DNA of 64,000 bases from Cellulophaga sp. HaHaR_3_176 (GTDB lineage: Bacteria > Bacteroidota > Bacteroidia > Flavobacteriales > Flavobacteriaceae), in the NCBI RefSeq assembly GCF_019021925.1, contig NZ_CP058990.1, positions 1,480,001 to 1,544,000 on the forward strand, given 5' to 3'. Below, piece by piece: positions 54,198-61,690 of this stretch. Each line of letters opens with the position of its first letter. Position 1 is the first letter of the stretch. The notes under the pieces were generated by a model, which saw only the letters and a list, made by a program, of their open reading frames with translations, was not told the origin of the DNA and made no database searches. The translations under genes were made by a program, and so were the position numbers.

Positions 54198-55040
54198 TTA
54201 TGGAATCCAATTGTTTTTACCAAAATCAGGCTTACGTTTTTCTAAAAATGCATTTCTACCTTCTTTAGCTTCATCTGTCATATAGGCTAAACGTGTAGCC
54301 TCACCAGCAAATACCTGCTGCCCCACCATACCATCATCAGTCAAATTCATTGCAAATTTCAACATTTTAATAGATGTAGGCGATTTTTCTAATATTTCTT
54401 GAGCCCATTGGTATGCTGTATTTTCTAACTCATCATGAGGAATAACTGCGTTTACCATACCCATTTCGAACGCTTCTTGAGCAGAATAATTACGACCTAA
54501 AAAGAAAATTTCTCTTGCCTTCTTCTGCCCTACCATTTTAGCTAAATAAGCAGAACCATAACCACCATCAAAACTAGTAACATCGGCATCTGTTTGTTTA
54601 AAAATAGCATGCTCTTTACTTGCTAAAGTTAAATCGCAGACTACGTGTAAACTATGACCACCACCTACTGCCCAACCTGGCACAACAGCAATTACAGCTT
54701 TAGGCATAAAACGAATTAAACGTTGTACTTCTAATATATTTAAACGATGCATACCATCTTCACCAACATAGCCTTTATGACCCCTTGCTTTTTGATCGCC
54801 ACCACTACAAAATGAATAGATACCATCTTTAGTAGATGGGCCTTCTGCGGAAAGTAAAATAACCCCTATTGAGGTATCTTCTTGCGCATCATAAAAAGCC
54901 TGATACAACTCACTCGTAGTTTTTGGCCTGAAAGCATTACGTACATTTGGCCTGTTGAATGCTATACGAGCAACACCATTGCATTTTTTATAGGTTATAT
55001 CTTCAAACTCTTTAACAGTTTTCCAGTCGATTTCTTTCAT
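54198..55040 (-). CDS. menB: 1,4-dihydroxy-2-naphthoyl-CoA synthase MenB
   Basis: This crotonase-fold enzyme of menaquinone synthesis closes the naphthoate ring from o-succinylbenzoyl-CoA. The 280-aa protein has the family signatures CSGGDQKARGHKGYV (about 75-90), VPGWAVGGGHSLHVVCDLTL, TDADVTSFDGGYGSAYLA (catalytic Asp region) and NAFLEKRKPDFGKNNW at the end. No other men gene is in the window. Menaquinone is the main quinone of this group. Confidence 0.95.
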   Translation of the reverse strand: MKEIDWKTVKEFEDITYKKCNGVARIAFNRPNVRNAFRPKTTSELYQAFYDAQEDTSIGVILLSAEGPSTKDGIYSFCSGGDQKARGHKGYVGEDGMHRLNILEVQRLIRFMPKAVIAVVPGWAVGGGHSLHVVCDLTLASKEHAIFKQTDADVTSFDGGYGSAYLAKMVGQKKAREIFFLGRNYSAQEAFEMGMVNAVIPHDELENTAYQWAQEILEKSPTSIKMLKFAMNLTDDGMVGQQVFAGEATRLAYMTDEAKEGRNAFLEKRKPDFGKNNWIP

Positions 55041-55184
55041 CTGCTGATTTTATTTTATTTATCCCTTTTAAAAGGTTAAAGATACAGGAAATTAAAGAAA
55101 AATGGTTTTTAGCGTTAGTAGATTTAAGAGATGGTTTTTCTTATAAATTAAGAAGTGAAAATTGATTATGTATTTTCTATTTAT

Positions 55185-55648
55185 TTAAAGAGGAAAAGGA
55201 ATTAAATTAACCCAAGACCAAAGTGGATATACTATTTCAGGATAAAATATAATAACGAAAAAACCTATAAAAGCACTTATTTCTGTTATTAATAACCCTG
55301 ACAATTGAGGATTTTCAAATACAGTTGGGTTCTTTATTTTATTTTATTTTCTTTAAATTCTAAATTTGCTTTATATCGAATTTGTTGAATTGTTCCAATC
55401 AGAAATATGAAACAAATTATCCACATAAAGTATTCGTTCACATCTTTGTGTTTTATTAATAATCTTGAAAAACCTATTATATATCATAAATGATAGATAT
55501 AAATATGATTGTCCAATTCCTGAAATTAGGCTATCAATAATAAATTTAGTTTCTTTTTTTTACTGTAATTAACTCCTATTACAGCTTTTGAAAGACCTAT
55601 AATATTCAAAACTAAAGGACCTAATAGGTTAGAAAATAAATATAAGTA
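55185..55648 (-). pseudogene. Decayed multi-spanning membrane protein gene
   Basis: Frames read in succession on the minus strand give LFSNLLGPLVLNIIGLSKAV, then FIIDSLISGIGQSYLYLSFM, MWIICFIFLIGTIQQIRYK and, ending at 55185, ISAFIGFFVIIFYPEIVYPL. They form a series of hydrophobic helices with short charged links, broken by at least three frame changes and stops. The family is not recognised. Nothing else was seen in the rest of the 55041-55649 gap. Confidence 0.5.
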
Positions 55649-55649
55649 A

Positions 55650-56888
55650 TTACATATTTTTCAAATTCTTAATTTCAATCCATTTCGACATAAATTTACT
55701 GCTCTGCATAGTTTGGTGTTGTAATAAACTACCTATAAAATTAGAAGCTCTGTGTTTTTTTAAATTTTCAGTTACAGTTTGCACTGCGTTTATAAAACGT
55801 TCTGATATAGCATCTAAATTATACAATTGGTTTAAAATGTCTTTACCATTTTGTTGTGCTATACTAAATTGCTCTTCACTTTTATAGAGCAAAACTGCAT
55901 TGGCTGCAAAAGCGACTGCATCATCTGATACTCTGCCATTAAAAGGTAATGCACCTGCCATACCTTCTACTCCTATTTTGGTAGTGATATTTGGTGTTCC
56001 AAAGCGCATACCATCTATCAACTTACCTTTTAAACCTGCACCAAAACGCAATGGAGCCAAATTTATTCGTGCATTTGTAAAAGTATTTTCTAAATCAGCT
56101 GTAAAACCTTCTACATAAAAGCCTTCGTTCGGTTTATGCATTTGCACCACTTGCTGTGGAAAATAAGAGCCGTAAATATGTAGATTAGCCTCCGGAAGTT
56201 GCTTTTTAATTAAAGGCCAAATAGTAGTTTTTAGCCAAATAATAGCATCTACATTGGGTGCATGTTTGCCGTTACCTATACAGATAAAATCTTTTCGCTC
56301 TTTAAATGATGGGTATGATTGAAAAACTTCGTTTGAAATAGCATCAACCATAAACGGTAAATGCAATAATAAACTGGAGTCTATCTTTAAATGCTCTTTT
56401 AAAAGTTGCATTTCAAAACTTGAAATAACTAATGAAATATCACAACGATAAATGCTTGCAATTTCTCGCTTTGTCACATCTTCTTGAAGCCAAGCATCTA
56501 CCGAAAAATCTTGTTTATTTTTAAAAAGCTTTTGACGAACAGTTCTAAGACTGTGTAAATCTTCAGTATCTAGTATTTTTACTGCATTTGGTGCATTTTC
56601 AGTAACACGCCAACCAAACTGTTCTTCTGTTAAAAAACGATCGTAAACTACCACAGTTGGCGCTAAACCAGCTATAAATATATCGAAACTAGAATCGTTT
56701 AATTTAATACTAGCTTTAGTAAGCTCAAGCTTATTTAAGTCAAACGATAATTCTGATTCAGCTGCGGTACTAGCGAAAGTAACTTCATTTTTATTATTTA
56801 AAAAGGTATGAATCAATTTCATGATTCGCGTACCTGCTGCTGTAGAGGGTTCTGGCCAATTAACACCTATAAAGAGTACTTTTTGCAT
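55650..56888 (-). CDS. Glycosyltransferase (GT4-like)
   Basis: This 412-aa GT-B-fold protein has an N-terminal nucleotide-sugar-independent domain start, FIGVNWPEPSTAAGTRIM, and a C-terminal catalytic-type domain. The latter contains IGNGKHAPNVDAIIWL and the conserved ARINLAPLRFGAGLKGKLIDG (about 277-297), followed by GTPNITTKIGVEGM. It probably adds sugars to a surface polysaccharide or lipid. The start lies 6 bases after the stop of the DEAH helicase, so they may be co-transcribed, an odd pairing. No other polysaccharide genes are nearby. Confidence 0.85.
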   Translation of the reverse strand: MQKVLFIGVNWPEPSTAAGTRIMKLIHTFLNNKNEVTFASTAAESELSFDLNKLELTKASIKLNDSSFDIFIAGLAPTVVVYDRFLTEEQFGWRVTENAPNAVKILDTEDLHSLRTVRQKLFKNKQDFSVDAWLQEDVTKREIASIYRCDISLVISSFEMQLLKEHLKIDSSLLLHLPFMVDAISNEVFQSYPSFKERKDFICIGNGKHAPNVDAIIWLKTTIWPLIKKQLPEANLHIYGSYFPQQVVQMHKPNEGFYVEGFTADLENTFTNARINLAPLRFGAGLKGKLIDGMRFGTPNITTKIGVEGMAGALPFNGRVSDDAVAFAANAVLLYKSEEQFSIAQQNGKDILNQLYNLDAISERFINAVQTVTENLKKHRASNFIGSLLQHQTMQSSKFMSKWIEIKNLKNM

Positions 56889-56894
56889 GTTACA

Positions 56895-58406
56895 TTATAA
56901 CTTATCTGAAAACTTTTGAGAAATTCTTAAACGTAATTTACGCTCATAATCTTCAGCTAACCACTCTTTATAATTCTTTGTATTATTCATAATACAGTAC
57001 GAGTACAAGCGAACTCGATATTCTATATCATCTTTTAATTGTTTGGCTAGAATACGTGCATCAAAAACATCTTCGCTATTTTCAATACATATTTTTGCAT
57101 GCTGATCTAAGCTAAGTTCTAAAACTAATTTCGATTTTTTACCTGCATCAAATACTTTTTGATATTCTTCTTTTACATCAAAAGTTAAGTGGGTAGAATT
57201 TGCGAACTTGGCTTTTAACTTATCAGGCATTTCATAAACAAACTCACGCTCAATATCTTCATCATTCTTAATATTCTCCAAGTAAAAATCTGGAAACAAG
57301 AAAATTTCTTTCCAATCTATAGGGGCATCCCACATACCAAAACGGGCAACGTTATTACCCATGTCTAACACCGTAAAACTATCTTTATTTGGTAAAATAC
57401 GTGACCCTCTACCAATCATTTGAAAGTATAAGGTTAACGACTTTGTTGCTCTATTTAAAATAATTGTTTCTACTGTTGGCTCATCAAAACCAGTAGTTAA
57501 AATACTTACAGAAGTTAAAATAGCATCGGGTGTATTTGAAAACCACTGTAAAATTTCTTTACGCTCTGTAGCGTTATTTTTATTATCTAAGTGACGAATA
57601 TTATAACCTGCTTTTTTAAAGGTTTCGTATACATATTTTGAGGTATTGATTCCGTTATTGAAAATCAAAGTTTTGGTACCTAAAGCAACATCTTCATAAG
57701 TAGAAACTAACTTACTAAGCATATTGTAATTACCGTACAACTCATCAGATGATTTTACCGTATAATCGCCACCAACACCTAATTTCAGTGTTTTTAAGCT
57801 TACATCTTTATTGTAAACATCAGCCTTTGCCAAAAAGTTTTTATCGATTAACGATTGTATAGATTCTCCGATAATTAGCTTTTTGTAATTATCTTTCATC
57901 GGTAGTTTTATATTAGAGCTCAGCGGCGTTGCCGTTACCCCTAATATAATTGCCTTATCGAAATATTTAAAGAGTTTTCGGAACGAATTATAATGTGCTT
58001 CATCAATAATTACTAGTCCTATATTATTTATTTCAATTTTTTCTTCTTGAATTCTGTTGTTTAACGTTTCAACCATAGCAACAAAACACATGTACTCGTT
58101 TTGGTCTACCAGCTCTTTTACATTGCTGTTAATAATTTTGTTTTTTACTCCAAACCCATTCAACATCCTTGATGTTTGAGCTCCAAGTTCTATTCGATGT
58201 GTAAGTACAACTACTTTTTTCTTTCTTTCACTGATAAAACGGCGACAAATTTCAGAAAAAACCACAGTTTTACCGCCACCTGTAGGCAGCTGATATAATA
58301 AATTCACATTATCTTCAGACTCATTTAAATAATCAAAAATCTCATTTAAATCCTTCTCTTGGTAATCGTAAAGTTTTTTTTCAGAAACGTTTTGTTGTAA
58401 TTTCAA
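56895..58406 (-). CDS. DEAH-type SF2 helicase, paralog 2
   Basis: This 503-aa paralog of 33032-34585 has LPTGGGKT (40-47), DEAH (135-138), GVTATPLSS and QMIGRGSRILPN. It also has the same C-terminal region, including TFDVKEEYQ and a repeated ENSEDVFDA block. The two proteins align end to end without large gaps and differ mainly in the N-terminal 15 and C-terminal 10 residues. The first Met at 58406 fits the alignment. Duplication with both copies kept suggests different partners or timing. Confidence 0.88.
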   Translation of the reverse strand: MKLQQNVSEKKLYDYQEKDLNEIFDYLNESEDNVNLLYQLPTGGGKTVVFSEICRRFISERKKKVVVLTHRIELGAQTSRMLNGFGVKNKIINSNVKELVDQNEYMCFVAMVETLNNRIQEEKIEINNIGLVIIDEAHYNSFRKLFKYFDKAIILGVTATPLSSNIKLPMKDNYKKLIIGESIQSLIDKNFLAKADVYNKDVSLKTLKLGVGGDYTVKSSDELYGNYNMLSKLVSTYEDVALGTKTLIFNNGINTSKYVYETFKKAGYNIRHLDNKNNATERKEILQWFSNTPDAILTSVSILTTGFDEPTVETIILNRATKSLTLYFQMIGRGSRILPNKDSFTVLDMGNNVARFGMWDAPIDWKEIFLFPDFYLENIKNDEDIEREFVYEMPDKLKAKFANSTHLTFDVKEEYQKVFDAGKKSKLVLELSLDQHAKICIENSEDVFDARILAKQLKDDIEYRVRLYSYCIMNNTKNYKEWLAEDYERKLRLRISQKFSDKL

Positions 58407-58542
58407 AAGCTATATTACTATTAATTCTTACTCTAGTTGTATGTTGACTATTACAAAAATGCCAATCTTACAAAACTAGTAGAATTTTAGCCTTAAAAGA
58501 AATTATCATCGTTAAAAACAAAAAAAATAATAAAGTGTTGTA

Positions 58543-59052
58543 TTAATCTATTTGATCTAAAACTCTTGAAAAATCTTCAAGGTTAGGCCATTTCTGATTT
58601 TCTACTTCTTGATAGATTTTAACGATTCTATTTTTAAAACTTTCTAACAGGCCATGTTGTGATATAAAAACCACTGCTTGATCAAAAGAGTTTACCATAC
58701 TTTTATAGAACGTATCTGCTACCTTTTTTTCTGAAGAAAATGATTGTGCAATTTCAATATTGTATAGCATTAGGTCTGTAATTAAATTTACATCCATACC
58801 TAATTTTATATAATGCTTTATAAAATTCTGAGCGATAGAACGACGCATTTTTGGTCTTTTTCTACGAACCGGATAATACTCATTCGAAATTTTAATTTTA
58901 GCATCTTGCATGAGCTTATCTTCTTTTGGGTTGAAGATAAAATTGTAATATTCCTTTACAGGAGAAAACCTCTCATAAAGATCTATTAACTGTAGTTCTA
59001 GTTCTTTTTTAGGTAAGCTAGACACATACTCTTTTAATGCTCTTTTACTCAT
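58543..59052 (-). CDS. DUF6155-family protein
   Basis: This 169-aa soluble, helical, basic protein begins MSKRALKEYVSSLPKKELE and contains FIFNPKEDKLMQDAKIKISNEYYPVRRKRPK in two parts (about 40-70). These fit the DUF6155 family of unknown function. No signal or membrane segment is present, so it should be cytoplasmic. It is divergent from rpoD across 144 bases. The basic stretch VRRKRPKMRRS might contact nucleic acid. Confidence 0.75.
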   Translation of the reverse strand: MSKRALKEYVSSLPKKELELQLIDLYERFSPVKEYYNFIFNPKEDKLMQDAKIKISNEYYPVRRKRPKMRRSIAQNFIKHYIKLGMDVNLITDLMLYNIEIAQSFSSEKKVADTFYKSMVNSFDQAVVFISQHGLLESFKNRIVKIYQEVENQKWPNLEDFSRVLDQID

Positions 59053-59172
59053 GATGTCAAAGATACAATTCGTATTGCATTTTCAGTAATTTTCTGGTTC
59101 TCTTAAATTTTTCACAAATTAGATAGATATACTACATATAACTTGGAAAAATCAGCAAAAAAGCTTAGCTTG

Positions 59173-59180
59173 TAAGTTTG
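59173..59180 (+). promoter_or_regulatory. -7 promoter box of rpoD
   Basis: TAAGTTTG fits TAnnTTTG, 17 bases before the rpoD ATG. Confidence 0.5.
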
Positions 59181-59196
59181 AACTATAAATATATAT

Positions 59197-60060
59197 ATGA
59201 GGCAGCTAAAGATAATTAAGCAGGTTACGAATAGAGAATCAAAATCGTTAGATAAGTACTTGCAAGATATCAGTAAAATTGATTTAATTACTGCTAATGA
59301 AGAGGTAGATTTAGCGCAGCGTATACGTGAAGGAGATCAGGTTGCATTAGAAAAATTAACAACAGCTAACTTACGTTTTGTTGTATCTGTTGCAAAACAA
59401 TATCAAAACCAAGGATTAACTTTACCTGATTTAATTAACGAAGGAAACGTTGGTTTAGTAAAAGCTGCAAAACGTTTTGATGAAACTAGAGGTTTTAAAT
59501 TTATATCATATGCTGTATGGTGGATTAGACAATCAATTTTACAGGCACTAGCTGAACAATCGAGAATTGTAAGGTTACCTTTAAACAAAATTGGCTCTAT
59601 TAATAAAATTAAGAAAGCTTTTTCTTATTTAGAACAAGCACATGAAAGACCTCCTTCTGAAGATGAAATTGCAAAAGAATTAGAGCTTAGCGTTTCTGAA
59701 GTTAGACAGTCTTTAAAAAATACAGGTAGACACGTATCAATGGATGCTCCTTTACTTGAAGGAGAAGATTCTAACTTATATAATGTAATTGGTTCTGGCG
59801 ATTCGCCTAACCCTGACAAGTTGCTTTTACAACAATCTTTAAACATTGAAATAAATAGAGCTCTTGAAACATTATCGCAACGTGAAGCTGATGTTGTTAA
59901 GTTATATTATGGTATCGGAGACCAACATTCAATGACTTTAGAAGAAATTGGACAAACTTTTGATTTAACAAGAGAAAGAGTTCGTCAAATACGAGAAAAA
60001 GCTATTAGAAAGCTTAAGCATAACTCTCGAAGTAAGATTTTAAAAACTTATTTAGGTTAA
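59197..60060 (+). CDS. rpoD: Primary sigma factor RpoD (Bacteroidota type)
   Basis: This 287-aa sigma-70 factor is the short form typical of Bacteroidota, lacking the long 1.1 region and the non-conserved insert. Region 1.2 ([20 protein letters not shown]), regions 2.1-2.4 ([26 protein letters not shown] and [15 protein letters not shown]), region 3 and region 4 ([15 protein letters not shown] and [25 protein letters not shown]) are all present. It recognises the -33/-7 promoters of this group (TTTG, TAnnTTTG), several of which are seen in this window. A terminator shared with the facing small peptides follows. Confidence 0.97.
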   Translation: MRQLKIIKQVTNRESKSLDKYLQDISKIDLITANEEVDLAQRIREGDQVALEKLTTANLRFVVSVAKQYQNQGLTLPDLINEGNVGLVKAAKRFDETRGFKFISYAVWWIRQSILQALAEQSRIVRLPLNKIGSINKIKKAFSYLEQAHERPPSEDEIAKELELSVSEVRQSLKNTGRHVSMDAPLLEGEDSNLYNVIGSGDSPNPDKLLLQQSLNIEINRALETLSQREADVVKLYYGIGDQHSMTLEEIGQTFDLTRERVRQIREKAIRKLKHNSRSKILKTYLG

Positions 60061-60062
60061 AT

Positions 60063-60093
60063 AAAAAAGGCTCACTAAATGTGAGCCTTTTTT
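60063..60093. terminator. Bidirectional terminator, rpoD and small-peptide genes
   Basis: AAAAAAGGCTCAC-TAAAT-GTGAGCCTTTTTT. It lies 2 bases after the rpoD stop, and 13 bases after the stop of the minus-strand peptide at 60106. Confidence 0.9.
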
Positions 60094-60105
60094 ATTTGTA
60101 TTTTA

Positions 60106-60207
60106 TTATGAACCACCAAGTTCATTAATATTATAATTTCCTAAAATTTCATTTAAATTATTGATGAAATTTACATAAGACGAGTTTTCTGGTTGTTTGT
60201 TTGCCAT
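60106..60207 (-). CDS. Small peptide 2, 33 aa, LNEIL/NEL type
   Basis: ATG-started frame: MANKQPENSSYVNFINNLNE, then ILGNYNINELGGS and stop. It aligns with the neighbouring peptide at 60231-60329 in the pattern Y-x2-F-x3-LNEIL-x-N-E-L, which argues that both are real and related. It has no signal peptide or Cys. It may be a peptide precursor or a small protein binding a partner through an amphipathic helix. It lies 23 bases after the first peptide and ends at a good terminator. Confidence 0.5.
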   Translation of the reverse strand: MANKQPENSSYVNFINNLNEILGNYNINELGGS

Positions 60208-60230
60208 GACTTTATATTTTTAATTTGGGT

Positions 60231-60329
60231 TTAAAAAAAATCTAATTCTACTAATTCATTCAAGTTTAAAATCTCGTTAAGATCTTGCAAGAATATCAAG
60301 TATTCTTCTCCGTAGGTATCGTATAACAT
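60231..60329 (-). CDS. Small peptide 1, 32 aa, LNEIL/NEL type
   Basis: ATG-started frame: MLYDTYGEEYLIFLQDLNEI, then LNLNELVELDFF and stop. It shares the Y-x2-F-x3-LNEIL-x-NEL pattern with the next peptide. The sequence is acidic and helical. It lies about 120 bases after the YaiO-type gene on the same strand, so it could be in that operon or have its own promoter. Function unknown. Confidence 0.5.
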   Translation of the reverse strand: MLYDTYGEEYLIFLQDLNEILNLNELVELDFF

Positions 60330-60451
60330 TTTGTAAGATTTGGTTAAATTACATTATAAAGATATAGAGGTAAGACGCTTTAAAAAATATAATGTGGTGT
60401 AATTGATGATTTTTGTTGTGAAAACAATAAATCATTTAGTCACGATAAATT

Positions 60452-61687
60452 TTACTTGAATTTTATCTCATAGGTAAGACCAACTGTACCTGCTAAGAAA
60501 AAATTACCAGGATTAAAGCTTATTTCTTGCCTTGTAATACCCAAAACACCCTTCATTACATTGGCGCTATTTTTACCTGTAAACTGGTACTCAAGCAGTA
60601 ATTGCTGAGATTCTAAGTATAATAATGTTTCTGCTAATACAACATCTCCAGTTTTAAATTGCTTTAAATCTGTTGCTACGCCATAACTAGCATTCAAGCC
60701 TATATAATTGTATTTATCTTTTAAATATCTACGAGCAATAATAGAGCCTGAAAGGTTAAACTTATTATTATCTGAAGGCGTTATATAAGGTCTTAACGAA
60801 AAGAAGTAATTGCCCCTGTATGCACCAAAAGAACCTGTATAAATAAAAACCTTGTTTGTTTTAAAATCTAAATATCTAATACCACCAGAAACCTCAATAG
60901 CTTTGGGTAGGTTTACATATAACTCTGCTCCTGCTCTGTTACTTGGAAATATTTCAGAATCAGAAAAACCATAATTTAAATATGCATATGTTTTATTAGA
61001 AAATTTCGGGTATCCATCTACTTCAAACTGAACACCGTTTGTTTGAAACCTATTACTATAATTTACTCTCGGTATTATTGTACCATATTTTGTTTCTCTA
61101 CTATAGCTAATACTAGCATTATACATCGGATCGAAAATAGCATCAAAAACATCTGTAGAAGCCGTTAGTATTATCTTATTTTTTTGAAGAGAATCTATTA
61201 CCATCGCACTTACCCCCTGCTCTTCAACCTTTTGTTGCTTTGATGGCTCATTCAAATTATCTGTAGCTTGTTGTTTTAATAATAAAATCTCTGCATCTTC
61301 TTTTAAATACAATAATGCTTTATTTGATAAACCGATTGCTATGCTATAATTTTCGGCATATAATTCATTTTTAATAGTTGATAACCAAACATCTTTATTT
61401 TGCTTTTCTTTAGATGTAATTCTATTAAAATGTTTTCTAGCTTCGTCATAATCACCATCCCAACTATAGGTTTTTGCCATTAAATTATGTACATCTACAT
61501 AGTCTGGGTATTTTGACAATATTTGCTTTAAAGTATCTCTAGCTATAGCTCTATTGCCTGCAAAAGCAATTTCTCTAGCTGATATAAAAGAAGCATCAGG
61601 GTCTCCATTATAAAATGTGCTTTGAGCATTTGAAACTACAAATGACAAAACTAAAATTATAAATATGTATTTTTTTATACTATACAT
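60452..61687 (-). CDS. YaiO-type outer-membrane beta-barrel protein with TPR
   Basis: This 411-aa protein has a signal peptide (MYSIKKYIFIILVLSFVVSNAQS). Two or three TPR-like helix pairs follow (about 25-150; ADARREL-like AFAGNRAIARDTLKQILSKYPD), then a YaiO-like beta-barrel (about 170-411) with alternating strands such as SYSRETKYGTIIPRVNYSN and ending in an aromatic beta-signal (YEIKFK). It is outer-membrane located. It probably helps export a polysaccharide or peptide made or modified by the neighbouring LtaS-like protein, whose C-terminal TPR matches the N-terminal TPR here. It is 3 bases after that gene. Confidence 0.85.
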   Translation of the reverse strand: MYSIKKYIFIILVLSFVVSNAQSTFYNGDPDASFISAREIAFAGNRAIARDTLKQILSKYPDYVDVHNLMAKTYSWDGDYDEARKHFNRITSKEKQNKDVWLSTIKNELYAENYSIAIGLSNKALLYLKEDAEILLLKQQATDNLNEPSKQQKVEEQGVSAMVIDSLQKNKIILTASTDVFDAIFDPMYNASISYSRETKYGTIIPRVNYSNRFQTNGVQFEVDGYPKFSNKTYAYLNYGFSDSEIFPSNRAGAELYVNLPKAIEVSGGIRYLDFKTNKVFIYTGSFGAYRGNYFFSLRPYITPSDNNKFNLSGSIIARRYLKDKYNYIGLNASYGVATDLKQFKTGDVVLAETLLYLESQQLLLEYQFTGKNSANVMKGVLGITRQEISFNPGNFFLAGTVGLTYEIKFK

Positions 61688-61690
61688 GTT

